Assembly: GCA_003230355.1 (NCBI GenBank)
Contig: QIDD01000009.1
Coordinates: forward strand, 1 to 18,320
DNA from: Methanobacteriota archaeon
GTDB lineage: Archaea > Hydrothermarchaeota > Hydrothermarchaeia > Hydrothermarchaeales > SZUA-236
Direction of reading: 5' to 3'
Length of the DNA: 18,320 nucleotides
Shown: piece after piece, positions 1 through 6,961 of the stretch
Layout: every line of letters begins with the position of its first letter
How positions within the stretch are numbered: the stretch's first letter is position 1
Notes under the pieces: model-generated
The model's input: only the letters and a program-made list of their open reading frames with translations
What the model was told of the DNA's origin: nothing
Databases searched by the model: none
Program-made: the position numbers and the translations under genes

Positions 1-2
1 CC

Positions 3-383
3 CGTAGTGGAGATGAGTCTCTCTTCGGCGCTTTCATACTTGGACTGTCGCTTGGGATTGTGTGGATTCCCTGTGTGGGTCCAATCCTCGGAGCCGTGCT
101 GTCACTTGTGGCAATCGAGGGCAACCTGCTCACAGGCTCGCTCATGCTCACAAGCTATTCAGCCGGCCTCGGAATCCCGATGCTTGCAATCGCCTATGGC
201 GGGAAAACGGTGGCTGCGAAACTTGATTGGACGCGGAGTAACTCTGAGAAAATTAAAAAGTTTGCAGGCTGGATTCTAATTGCAACTGGCCTTGCCATGC
301 TCTTCGGACTTGACCAATGGATTCAAAGGTTTCTCTTACCATACTTCCCTGAGTTTGAAACCCGGCTGATGGAACTATTTTAA
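3..383 (+). CDS. CcdA/DsbD-type thiol-disulfide transporter, C-terminal part (partial)
   Basis: This reading frame is open from the left edge and ends at TAA 381-383, so only the last ~126 residues are present. The fragment has a helix ending in WIPCVGP, a Cys-Pro-rich signature of the CcdA/DsbD transmembrane family, then further hydrophobic segments (GAVLSLVAIEG; SYSAGLGIPMLAIAYGG) and a last helix (GWILIATGLAMLFGL). The family passes electrons across the membrane to keep extracytoplasmic thiols reduced, often for cytochrome c maturation or disulfide repair. The true start lies outside the window; the GTG at 60 falls inside a transmembrane segment and is not a credible start. The gene converges on the propeller gene with 8 bases between them. 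Family assignment is fairly firm; the substrate is not known. Confidence 0.75.
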   Translation, partial: RSGDESLFGAFILGLSLGIVWIPCVGPILGAVLSLVAIEGNLLTGSLMLTSYSAGLGIPMLAIAYGGKTVAAKLDWTRSNSEKIKKFAGWILIATGLAMLFGLDQWIQRFLLPYFPEFETRLMELF

Positions 384-391
384 CACTGCTG

Positions 392-1750
392 CTAATCTGC
401 GCCTATTTCATCTATCAGGGCATTTTGATTTTCAAGATGGGCTGCCGCCGTCAGATTCCTATCATATCCTGCGATTACGATCACCTTTTGACCTGCGGCC
501 CAGAAATTCGGTTTAACATACATCTTCTTGGCGCCAGGCTCTCTGATCGCATCAGCCTCTGCTTCAGTTAAAATCCCTTGAACAATCTCCCCCACACCGT
601 CAGGGGCATCGGGACCGCCGAGGACGACAATGGATTTTTCAGCTTTGTAATCATTAAATTCGGATGCCCTTGAATGGATAACCTCAATGCCTCTGCCACT
701 TAAGAAAGCTATGAAATCATCGGCCAGACCGAGGTCTATTGAGTTTGCTAGTACCGTGATTTTTGGTTTTTCAGGCGGCGGTGTCGCAGGCAATGTGTCG
801 TTAGACTGTGAAAGGTTCAGGGCGTAGTAGTAGACGCCGATATTAGGTTTGTCAAATCCTGCGGCAATCTTTGAGCCATCTGCCGACAGTGCAAGAGTCT
901 TGATCCGGTTGTCCACGCTCCTGTTAAACAAGGCCGCGCCTTTAATCGAAAAAAACTCCAAAACATCTGTATCGGTAAAGGCTGCGATTTCACTATCGCC
1001 TTTAGTGAAAAAAACCTGTTTAACCCGGCCCGCAGTCGCAACGCTCCAGTTTAAAACTCCCTTGTCATTTATCAAAGTCAGATTATTGTACTGCGTGCCT
1101 GCGGCGACCCACCGTCCGTCGCCTGATATAGCAAGACCGGAAACACCCACACTCCCAGTGTCATAGGTCCAGAGAATCCTGCCGTCGCGGTCAAAAGTAT
1201 AGATGTTTGTGTCAAGCGAGCCAGCAGCGATATGTGAGCCGTTCTCTGAAATCGTAAGAGCGGTTACAGCGTCGCCCAGTTTGTATCTCCAGAGCAGGGT
1301 TCCATTGCGGTTGAATAAATAAACTCTGTTATCAGGATGATCCGATGCTGCTGCCAGATAGGAGCCATCACCGGCAAGGGACACAAGGGACACACCTTTT
1401 GAGCCGATGTCATAGGCCCACTTAACAGTCCCATTCCTGTCAAAAAGATAGACTCTGGTATCATCAGAGGCTGCAGCGAGATATGAGCCGTCTGAGGAGA
1501 GGGAGACACTGTTTATGTAGCTTGAGGTCTTCGCCCTCCAAATCTCTTCGCCATCAGAGTCAAAGAGATAGGCATAGGTATCGCCTGACCCTGCTGCAAC
1601 ACGCCCGCCGTCAGCGGTAATCGACGCTGCCCGCACCCAACCACCAGTCTCATTTTGCCATTGAAAAAAGTATCCTTGGGAAGCAGCAAAACCCGACGCT
1701 GTAAAGAAAACCAACACAATAAACACGAAGGCAGGAAAGGTCCACTTCAT
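392..1750 (-). CDS. Secreted seven-repeat beta-propeller protein with C-terminal S-layer-associated type domain
   Basis: A 452-residue protein. I place the start at ATG 1750-1748, not the TTG at 1756, because a GGAG lies 7 bases before that ATG. The N-terminus is a typical signal peptide: one Lys, a hydrophobic core, and a likely cut after ASGFA. Residues ~25-315 contain seven repeats of the form G-S-x-h-A-A-x-S-x-D-x-x-V-Y-L-F-(D/N)-x-(D/N)-G-x-h-x-W, matching PQQ/WD40-like propellers; the last three are degenerate. A Pro-rich linker (TPPPEKPK) leads to a ~120-residue domain with VVLGGPDAPDGVGEIV and KVIVIAGYDRN, a module I associate with archaeal S-layer and other exported proteins. It probably acts outside the cell as a structural or binding protein; nothing suggests catalysis. 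Domain reading is good, function unknown. Confidence 0.75.
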   Translation of the reverse strand: MKWTFPAFVFIVLVFFTASGFAASQGYFFQWQNETGGWVRAASITADGGRVAAGSGDTYAYLFDSDGEEIWRAKTSSYINSVSLSSDGSYLAAASDDTRVYLFDRNGTVKWAYDIGSKGVSLVSLAGDGSYLAAASDHPDNRVYLFNRNGTLLWRYKLGDAVTALTISENGSHIAAGSLDTNIYTFDRDGRILWTYDTGSVGVSGLAISGDGRWVAAGTQYNNLTLINDKGVLNWSVATAGRVKQVFFTKGDSEIAAFTDTDVLEFFSIKGAALFNRSVDNRIKTLALSADGSKIAAGFDKPNIGVYYYALNLSQSNDTLPATPPPEKPKITVLANSIDLGLADDFIAFLSGRGIEVIHSRASEFNDYKAEKSIVVLGGPDAPDGVGEIVQGILTEAEADAIREPGAKKMYVKPNFWAAGQKVIVIAGYDRNLTAAAHLENQNALIDEIGAD

Positions 1751-1793
1751 AATCAAACTCCAAAATACGCTAACACATTCTATCAGCAGTGGC

Positions 1794-1801
1794 TATATAA
1801 T
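1794..1801 (-). promoter_or_regulatory. TATA element for the beta-propeller gene
   Basis: On the minus strand this reads ATTATATA, with an A-rich stretch just upstream that could serve as a BRE. Its centre is ~47 bases before the ATG at 1750, which predicts transcription starting near 1771 and a ~20-base leader that includes the GGAG ribosome-binding site. Inferred from sequence only. Confidence 0.5.
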
Positions 1802-1824
1802 GCTTGCTTTATCGAATACTCACA

Positions 1825-1850
1825 TTATATCGGCATTCAAGTCGATATAA
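1825..1850. repeat. Inverted repeat TTATATCG-N10-CGATATAA
   Basis: The arms 1825-1832 and 1843-1850 are perfect reverse complements over 8 bases with a 10-base spacer, so arm centres are 18 bases apart. It lies ~25 bases upstream of the propeller gene's TATA element, where an activator or repressor dimer could bind. The arms are AT-rich, so chance is possible. Confidence 0.4.
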
Positions 1851-1899
1851 GTTTTGAAGTTAACAATGAAATGCAATATCCACTACCCTTATTCCAAAA

Positions 1900-1922
1900 C
1901 TGTGATAAAAATGATATCACAG
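1900..1922. repeat. Inverted repeat CTGTGATA-N7-TATCACAG
   Basis: The arms 1900-1907 and 1915-1922 are perfect reverse complements over 8 bases with a 7-base spacer. The shape fits an operator for a dimeric regulator or a small stem-loop. No T run follows on either strand, so a terminator role is unlikely. It is ~150 bases upstream of the propeller gene. Confidence 0.4.
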
Positions 1923-2152
1923 GCCTCCTGCATATGAGATCTTGAGAATGGAAAAACATACTGTCAGGTAGCTCTAGCTTAGGTTTCAGTCTCTTTCTCA
2001 TCTTCTTGTCAAGTGATGCAATGTTGAATTTGATGTCAATAAAAAGTGGTTTTTTCAATCCACGGTCCAGAGGCGTTATAAACGAGGTGATCGGAACTTT
2101 AAAAATCGACTAATGTGAAAACACTGGTTCCGGTCAGCCGAATAATAAGGGG

Positions 2153-2159
2153 AAAAAAA
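2153..2159 (-). terminator. T-run terminator after the GT-C-like gene
   Basis: The minus strand carries seven consecutive T about 22 bases after the stop codon of the gene at 2182-3321. Archaeal RNA polymerase can terminate at T-rich tracts without a hairpin, and none is obvious here. Confidence 0.4.
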
Positions 2160-2181
2160 TTCAGAGGATGTATGTGTATTT

Positions 2182-3321
2182 CTAACTGAATACACGCGTT
2201 AAGATAGTTAAGGGGAGATTGACATAGATTTGGGCAATTTCATTCATTTTCCAAACTTGTATGTCTTTGTGGAATAATGTGAATATGATGCCAATGTGCA
2301 AAATCGCGACTAAAAACATGAAAAAGAGAAATATGCTGTTTGTTCTTTTTTTAATGAAGATTCTGCCAAAGACTATTCCATTTAGAATTGCAATGGGTTG
2401 AACAACGTAACTTACGAATCTATCCGGGAAGAAGGGAAACAAAGGGATTAATGAGAGCGACCATAGAATCAATATGTTTTCAAATTCCGTTCTATTTTTA
2501 TTTCGAATATAATATAGGCTTATCGCTGTTGCTGCGAATAAAAAATAGCTAAAATAAAAGACGCCGTAAAAGGACTTATTAAAAAACAAATCTTTCTGCG
2601 CGCTGTTAATTAAGGTTGCAGGGGCAGAGGCGCTGATCAGAAAGGGGCTCATAATTAAAAACAAAGGGAGAGAATAGACTGCTATCTTAAAAAATTCCTT
2701 TCTCCTTTCTCCCTCGTATCTCATTGAATATATCAGCAGGGAGGTTAATATCAGAATAGGATATATCCCATGATTGTAAATTAAAAATACAGAGATTATT
2801 ATGAATTCTTTTTTTCTTTTCTTCATAAAAAAGTAGATCACAATTGGAAACAATAAAATGTCAAAAGCTTGAGGAATGACCTGTGATGCTCTATCCTGAA
2901 ATCCTGTGCTTGTCAGCAAAAAGGAAATACTCAAAAGAGCGGTATACAGATCAGTACTTTTAGCGACTAGATAGAAAGTGGACAATAGTATAAGTGGGAA
3001 TAGAAAAATTTGAAAGAGATTCATTATAGTCAGTGGGGAGGTAAAAAATATTTTTGACAAAATGGCAATGGTTAAATGAAAGGCCGGGGGATAGGGCCCT
3101 CCAAATAAAAAATATTTTTCATTAAGAAGTGGAAAATCACCATTTAACCATCCGTCGGCTAATTTTTGATGGAAAACTGGGTCGGAGGAGGAGGGGCGGC
3201 CAACAGTCAAGACTCCAATAATCCCGTTTAATGAGGATAAAAAGACCAATATAACAAACATTCCGAGAATAACCTTGTTCGGAATATTTGAATGATTCTC
3301 GGAGTTGTCATCCAAAGGCAT
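2182..3321 (-). CDS. Polytopic membrane protein, GT-C-like glycosyltransferase
   Basis: A 379-residue, very hydrophobic protein with about nine or ten membrane segments, the first at ~17-40. The loop after helix 1 has an acidic/His motif (SSDPVFHQ, Asp47 and His51) followed by YPPAFH (~77-82). This arrangement is typical of GT-C enzymes, which transfer sugars from polyprenyl-phosphate donors on the outer membrane face and keep a catalytic Asp in the first external loop. Family members are often longer; no soluble C-terminal domain is present. The start is ATG 3321-3319 with no clear Shine-Dalgarno but a TATA element ~27 bases upstream, suggesting a leaderless message. The gene is much more AT-rich than its neighbours (bases 2281-2340 have 20 G/C of 60) and stands alone without other glycan genes, so acquisition by transfer is possible. 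The sugar and acceptor are unknown. Confidence 0.6.
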   Translation of the reverse strand: MPLDDNSENHSNIPNKVILGMFVILVFLSSLNGIIGVLTVGRPSSSDPVFHQKLADGWLNGDFPLLNEKYFLFGGPYPPAFHLTIAILSKIFFTSPLTIMNLFQIFLFPLILLSTFYLVAKSTDLYTALLSISFLLTSTGFQDRASQVIPQAFDILLFPIVIYFFMKKRKKEFIIISVFLIYNHGIYPILILTSLLIYSMRYEGERRKEFFKIAVYSLPLFLIMSPFLISASAPATLINSAQKDLFFNKSFYGVFYFSYFLFAATAISLYYIRNKNRTEFENILILWSLSLIPLFPFFPDRFVSYVVQPIAILNGIVFGRIFIKKRTNSIFLFFMFLVAILHIGIIFTLFHKDIQVWKMNEIAQIYVNLPLTILTRVFS

Positions 3322-3344
3322 GAGATTAACAGACTGCTGAGGTT

Positions 3345-3351
3345 CTTAAAG
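3345..3351 (-). promoter_or_regulatory. TATA element for the GT-C-like gene
   Basis: The minus strand reads CTTTAAG after a run of seven A that could act as a BRE. It is centred ~27 bases before the ATG at 3321, placing the transcription start at or very near the start codon (leaderless). Confidence 0.45.
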
Positions 3352-3485
3352 TTTTTTTCCATATGTTGCTGCGCAGTGTTTGCAGCAGAATGTAAGTGTT
3401 TCACCCCTGGAATAGAGTAGGAAAAGATGAAAAAGATTGCACACTACTGCACCTGTAAGCACTAAGAGCTGCAGCTAGGGAAAAC

Positions 3486-3495
3486 CTTATTAAAA
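3486..3495 (+). promoter_or_regulatory. Possible TATA element for the FAD reductase gene
   Basis: CTTATTAAAA is centred about 30-36 bases before the candidate start codons at 3521 and 3527. A second A/T-rich element (CTATAAAAT, 3502-3510) is too close to the start to fit the usual spacing. The divergent promoter of the GT-C-like gene shares this 199-base spacer. Confidence 0.35.
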
Positions 3496-3520
3496 CAATG
3501 TCTATAAAATATCCTGGCTG

Positions 3521-4645
3521 GTGGAGATGAGTAAAAACGATTGGGATGTAGTAATCGTTGGTGGCAGTTTTGCAGGCCTTGCGGCTGCCCATTTTATCAG
3601 CGGCGGCGATGTCCTGATACTTGAGAGGCAGAGCAGACTCGGCAAGACACAGCGATCCACATGCTGCACATCTGTAGATTGGATAGAACGTCTAGGTTGC
3701 AGTAATTCGGTTTTACAACGGCTTGATTATCTAACGATTCATTCAAGTCGTGGTGCTGGTGTGCAGGTGCGGCTTCCAGAGCCCTTTTGCACAATCGACT
3801 ACAAGGTGTTTTGTGAAACCCTCGCTGGAAACATGGAAAACGCAGAGATTAAAACAGGAACGCGAGTAGTTGAAATTAAAGAGGGCGGCATTGTTAAAAC
3901 TAATCAGGGCATGTGCACTGGAAAGGCTGTTATCGACGCGTCAGGCTGGCCCGGTGTCGGCAACCGCGCAGCATGGAAAAATCGGGGCTGGAGGAAAAGA
4001 CCTGCCTTTGGTCTGGAGATAGAAACCGATTATGCCGGGGATACAAATTCGATCCAAATTTTTTATGGCAAGCGCTATACCTCCCACGGATATGGCTGGA
4101 TATTTCCGACTGGAAAAGACATGGTAAGGATAGGGATTGGCGGACAATTTTCAGGCAGTCCATTGAAGGTTCTCAATGGTTTTCTCTCAGAGATGGGTGT
4201 ATCAAGAAATGGTGCTAAACCCCACGGTGGCTTTCTTCCGATTATTACCTTGGGTGAGTCTGTGAGAAATCAGGCCTTTGTGGTTGGCGACGCATGTAAT
4301 CAGGTGATCCCTGGGTCGGGTGAAGGGATTAGAGCCGCATTTGAACATGCCGAAATCTGCGCTAAGATTGTGCGAATGATAGTGGAGGGCAGGATACCTC
4401 TAGACACAGGGCTAGCTGAATACTCAAGGGCTGTAATGGATTCTAAGCCATTTTACGATAACATGCGCTTCATCCAGGACATGGCTCATTTCTGCCCTGA
4501 CTTTGCACGGAGCCATTTGATAAATAGCCTATTGAAGGTGGATGAGGCTAGGGCTGAAGCTGTTTTTAAGCGTTATCTTCAGGGAGATATAAAATCTTCG
4601 AAGTCTGTGATTGTGAAAAGCATAATTAAAAGCTTGTTGAGATAA
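3521..4645 (+). CDS. FAD-dependent oxidoreductase, geranylgeranyl reductase family
   Basis: A protein of 374 residues from GTG 3521, or 372 from ATG 3527; both fit the promoter and the ATG version begins MSKNDWDVVIVGG. The N-terminus is a Rossmann FAD-binding fold (VVIVGGSFAGLAAA; the middle Gly of GxGxxG is Ser, as in many flavoproteins), followed by the adenine-ribose Glu in LILERQ. A second FAD motif, VVGDACNQVIPGSGEGI, is at ~265-285, and a substrate-domain stretch (YGWIFPTGKDMVRIGIGG) precedes it. This layout matches the geranylgeranyl reductase/digeranylgeranylglycerophospholipid reductase family, which saturates archaeal isoprenoid chains or quinone and dolichol tails. A Cys pair (STCCTS, ~45-50) lies where the family often has Cys near the flavin. 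Archaea carry several paralogues, so the substrate cannot be assigned. No partner gene is adjacent. Confidence 0.8.
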   Translation: MEMSKNDWDVVIVGGSFAGLAAAHFISGGDVLILERQSRLGKTQRSTCCTSVDWIERLGCSNSVLQRLDYLTIHSSRGAGVQVRLPEPFCTIDYKVFCETLAGNMENAEIKTGTRVVEIKEGGIVKTNQGMCTGKAVIDASGWPGVGNRAAWKNRGWRKRPAFGLEIETDYAGDTNSIQIFYGKRYTSHGYGWIFPTGKDMVRIGIGGQFSGSPLKVLNGFLSEMGVSRNGAKPHGGFLPIITLGESVRNQAFVVGDACNQVIPGSGEGIRAAFEHAEICAKIVRMIVEGRIPLDTGLAEYSRAVMDSKPFYDNMRFIQDMAHFCPDFARSHLINSLLKVDEARAEAVFKRYLQGDIKSSKSVIVKSIIKSLLR

Positions 4646-4696
4646 TGGCCTGCGAAAAAGCTGTTCTCCCACGGTGTTTTAGCTCCATAAAGATTA

Positions 4697-4705
4697 TTTA
4701 TTAAA
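4697..4705 (+). promoter_or_regulatory. TATA element for the microprotein-phosphatase pair
   Basis: TTTATTAAA centred ~29 bases before the ATG at 4730 fits the archaeal TATA position for a leaderless transcript. There is no Shine-Dalgarno in front of that ATG, which agrees with leaderless initiation. Confidence 0.5.
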
Positions 4706-4729
4706 AGACCACACTATTTGCTTGTTAAG

Positions 4730-4882
4730 ATGATTTGCAGCACCTGTCAGCTTAAGATAAAGGAGGATTACGCGATAGTGCATTACTGGAAGCACCATCG
4801 CTCTTTACTGCTTGAGCGGATTCGGGCTGGCAGAAAACGGAGCAGGTCCCAGAAAAAGATCGACAGGTGGATTCGCAGGTAA
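4730..4882 (+). CDS. 50-residue Cys2His2-like basic microprotein
   Basis: A frame of 50 codons starting ATG 4730-4732 and ending TAA 4880-4882. The last A of TAA is the first base of the next gene's ATG. The protein begins MICSTC and has Cys3, Cys6, His18 and His22/His23, spaced C-x2-C-x11-H-x3-H(H), close to a classical C2H2 zinc finger. The C-terminal half is strongly basic (RAGRKRSRSQKK), as in nucleic-acid-binding peptides. The TATA element at the correct leaderless distance and the stop-start overlap support it as a real gene. I recognise no named family. It may bind DNA or RNA, possibly controlling its own operon; that is inference. Confidence 0.55.
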   Translation: MICSTCQLKIKEDYAIVHYWKHHRSLLLERIRAGRKRSRSQKKIDRWIRR

Positions 4883-5532
4883 TGATGAAGCTCGTTGTAT
4901 TTGATATGGACGGGACCCTGCTGGAGGGTAGAACAATTCTTTTTCTCTCTCGCGCCCTTGGATTTGAAGATGAGGCCAGGGAGATTTTAGCGGGCAGGTA
5001 TTCGAAGAAAGAGCGCAGCAGGCTTCTCGCAGGATTTCTCAGGGGTGTGAGCGCGGCTGAGCTGATGGATGTAGTGAGGGGGATTTCTCTTACTTCCGGA
5101 GCCGAAGAAACGATTGCCGAGCTGAAAAAACTGGGCCATAAAACAGCGATTATCACCGACAGCTATGACATTGTGGCCGAATATTTTAGAAATCTATTAG
5201 GGGTGGATCGGGCCTTTGGAATCAAACTGATTGTTAAAGACGGGATTGTAACAGGTGAAATCGAGATGCCCGCAAACTGCCAAAACCCTGATTTCTGCGG
5301 CGACCCGTCAATCTGTAAAAGCGAGATACTACGGTCGCTGGCAGCGGAATACGGGATTCCCCTTTCCGAGACTGTTGCAGTTGGCGACAACCTAGTTGAC
5401 CTCTGCATGATACGCGATGCAGGTCTTGGAATCGCATTTGACCCCAAAGCGCCAGAAATCTCTGAGGCAGCAGACGTGGTTATCCGGGAAAAAGACCTAC
5501 GCCTTGTGCTCCGAAACATAAAGGTTATATAA
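4882..5532 (+). CDS. HAD-superfamily phosphatase, SerB-like
   Basis: A 216-residue protein from ATG 4882, which overlaps the upstream stop; the adjacent ATG 4885 is also possible, while the in-frame GTG 4867 is less likely because it lies inside the upstream gene. HAD motifs are in order: DMDGT (nucleophile Asp8, acid Asp10), Thr92-Asp93-Ser94 after AII (motif II), Lys146 (motif III), and GDN with Asp169 (motif IV), followed by LVDLCMIRDAGLGIAF. Length and motif spacing resemble phosphoserine phosphatase. The stretch before Lys146 carries three Cys (133, 139, 145). Coupling to a microprotein and location beside a GT78/81-like transferase suggest it may dephosphorylate a phosphoglycerate-type sugar intermediate rather than only phosphoserine. 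Class is firm; substrate is open. Confidence 0.75.
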   Translation: MMKLVVFDMDGTLLEGRTILFLSRALGFEDEAREILAGRYSKKERSRLLAGFLRGVSAAELMDVVRGISLTSGAEETIAELKKLGHKTAIITDSYDIVAEYFRNLLGVDRAFGIKLIVKDGIVTGEIEMPANCQNPDFCGDPSICKSEILRSLAAEYGIPLSETVAVGDNLVDLCMIRDAGLGIAFDPKAPEISEAADVVIREKDLRLVLRNIKVI

Positions 5533-5534
5533 AA
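5525..5534 (+). promoter_or_regulatory. TATA element for the glycosyltransferase gene, overlapping the phosphatase stop
   Basis: TTATATAAAA is close to the archaeal TATA consensus and contains the TAA stop (5530-5532) of the phosphatase. Its centre is ~40 bases before the ATG at 5570, predicting a start near 5555 and a ~15-base leader. It supports ATG 5570 rather than the upstream TTG 5540 as the transferase start. Confidence 0.5.
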
Positions 5535-5569
5535 ACGATTTGAAAAGATACCTGATAGTGGTACTAAAT

Positions 5570-6733
5570 ATGGGAAAAAAAGACATTGTAATCGGCATAC
5601 CATCGTATAATGAGGATGCGACGATCATCCATGTGATGAGCATGGTTGCAATGGGGCTTCAAGAGTTTTATCCTGAGTATAAGTCGATGATTGTTGTGGC
5701 AGACGGGGGTTCAACAGATCGCACAGTAAGGCTTGCAAACTCTTTCAGGGTAGATTCAAACATTGAAAAAAAGGTTGTAAAGGCGCCGCGTAACAAGGGC
5801 AAGGGTGCGACGATAAAAAAGATCATGCAGGTCTCAGAGCGTGTGCATGCTTCCATGGTTGCAATCGTTGACAGCGACCTGATAAGCATCAAGCCAAGCT
5901 GGGTTGATTATTTGCTGCGTCCAATCGCCTTTGGCCACGCTGATTTCACTGTCTCCCGCTATCTCAGAGATAAGCACGACGGCGGCATCACAAAGCTACT
6001 CACCTACCCAATGGTTACAATGCTCTGGGGTGAAGAGGTTCGCCAGCCTATGGGCGGCGAGGTGGGCATGAGCAGTGAGCTTGTGAAACGATGTCTCAAA
6101 CATCCCTTGTTTCCCGATGACTTCGGCATTGACACTTTTCTCACAACTGTAGCGCTTGCAAATGATATGCGGGTGCATGGCGGGATATTAGACGCGAAAT
6201 TCCATGAATCCACATCGAAATATGCTGAGCCGAAGAAGCATCTTCTCGGCATGTTCAAAAAGGTGACAAAGGCGATTTTTGAGCATGAAGTAGAGTGGAA
6301 AAAACGCACGCCCATGCCTTTTCATCAGGCTAAGCGCCCTCGTAAACTTGATAAATACAAGGGCCCTCTTCCGACATCTGTCACACTATCACGTGACGCA
6401 CTTTGGAAAGCGGGTTACGAGATTTTAGACGGTAAACGCCGTCTCTTAAAGGAGATTGCCGGTGACGACTATGATACTCTGATTACAACAATGCATGATA
6501 AGTCTCATCTCGACGGGGATTTGTGGGCTGAAACCGTTGTGCGGGCGGCGGCAGCTTATAAGCAAAATCAGGACGATAAGATAATTGAACTGCTTGGTGC
6601 TGTCTGGCTGGGGCGGTATGCATCCTTTGTCGAATCAACGGAGCGTATGAACCTTAATGTGGCTGAGCTGGATGTGCATAAGCAGATGCTTTATTTTTTG
6701 AATAAACGTGATCTTTTGATGGACATTTATTGA
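5570..6733 (+). CDS. GT-A glycosyltransferase, mannosylglycerate/glucosyl-3-phosphoglycerate synthase-like (GT78/GT81-like)
   Basis: A 387-residue protein starting MGKKDIVIGIPSYNE; an in-frame TTG at 5540 would add ten residues. It has a nucleotide-sugar-binding GT-A fold: IGIPSYNE at the start, VVADGGSTDRT (~42-52), and a DSD metal motif (residues 101-103). Further on are RQPMGGEVGM (~158-167), DFGIDTF (~184-190) and a metal-ligand-type His in AKFHE (His212). The QP-x-GGE and GIDT motifs recall mannosylglycerate synthase (GT78) and glucosyl-3-phosphoglycerate synthase (GT81), which glycosylate glycerate or 3-phosphoglycerate to make compatible solutes. A phosphatase lies directly upstream, as in the two-step GpgS/GpgP pathway, and a glycerate kinase is ~550 bases downstream. 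The assignment rests on remembered motifs; another small-molecule acceptor is possible. Confidence 0.6.
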   Translation: MGKKDIVIGIPSYNEDATIIHVMSMVAMGLQEFYPEYKSMIVVADGGSTDRTVRLANSFRVDSNIEKKVVKAPRNKGKGATIKKIMQVSERVHASMVAIVDSDLISIKPSWVDYLLRPIAFGHADFTVSRYLRDKHDGGITKLLTYPMVTMLWGEEVRQPMGGEVGMSSELVKRCLKHPLFPDDFGIDTFLTTVALANDMRVHGGILDAKFHESTSKYAEPKKHLLGMFKKVTKAIFEHEVEWKKRTPMPFHQAKRPRKLDKYKGPLPTSVTLSRDALWKAGYEILDGKRRLLKEIAGDDYDTLITTMHDKSHLDGDLWAETVVRAAAAYKQNQDDKIIELLGAVWLGRYASFVESTERMNLNVAELDVHKQMLYFLNKRDLLMDIY

Positions 6734-6769
6734 TTAAAGAAAGGTGTAGAATAAGAGGGGGTTGGCCTT

Positions 6770-6961
6770 CTAAAGATTTGACTTTTCACATATTTTATTG
6801 AACTGTTTACCGCCGTTGGGCTCGAAATAACAGGTTGCGCGGAATTGGTCGCAGATGTAGATGTCAAGTATGCCGTTGTCCACCATATAGGGTGTTGCAT
6901 GGCTGCAGTCACGGGGGTTTAGAGTTTTTTTCCCAGCTGCCGGCTTTAGTTCTGTTTTCAT
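6770..6961 (-). CDS. 63-residue four-cysteine protein of unknown function
   Basis: The frame starts ATG 6961-6959, overlapping the TGA of the upstream small gene (6960-6958) as ATGA, so the two are translationally coupled. AGGA four bases before the ATG may help initiation. The protein has four Cys (19, 37, 44, 58) and a His at 21; the first ~18 residues are Lys/Pro-rich and the centre is NGILDIYICDQFRATCYFEP. Four spaced Cys could bind a metal or form disulfides. There is no signal peptide or membrane segment. I recognise no family. It converges on the glycosyltransferase gene, 36 bases away. Confidence 0.6.
   Translation of the reverse strand: MKTELKPAAGKKTLNPRDCSHATPYMVDNGILDIYICDQFRATCYFEPNGGKQFNKICEKSNL

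Larger units (their letters stand above)
1757..2181. other. Gene-poor intergenic stretch with inverted repeats
   Basis: No convincing gene is present. The stretch holds the TATA element of the propeller gene, two perfect 8-bp inverted repeats (1825-1850 and 1900-1922), a TTTATAAC-like element on the minus strand near 2074-2082, and a run of seven A (T on the minus strand) near 2153. A minus-strand frame of 73 codons (2058-1837, TTG start) crosses the region. It has no recognisable domain and its start lies slightly too close to the TTTATAAC element, so I do not call it a gene. Confidence 0.5.

Noticed and set aside
988..1010. Perfect 8-bp inverted repeat TTTCACTA-N7-TAGTGAAA
   Set aside because: It lies inside the propeller coding sequence and its codons are explained by the protein repeat; probably chance.
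849..1166. Plus-strand frame antisense to the propeller gene, and similar long antisense frames under the kinase genes (e.g. 9608-10069) and purL (15956-16693)
   Set aside because: These follow from codon bias of the real genes on the opposite strand; no domains, promoters or ribosome-binding sites.
1837..2058. Minus-strand 73-codon frame with a TTG start and a nearby TTTATAAC element
   Set aside because: No recognisable domain, no Shine-Dalgarno, and the element is slightly too close to the start; it also contains the 1900-1922 inverted repeat. Could be a decayed gene but not supportable.
3467..3476. Ten-base palindrome AGCTGCAGCT in the spacer before the FAD reductase
   Set aside because: Too short and without positional support; a nearby 6-base TGCTGC/GCAGCA dyad (3367-3387) is equally weak.
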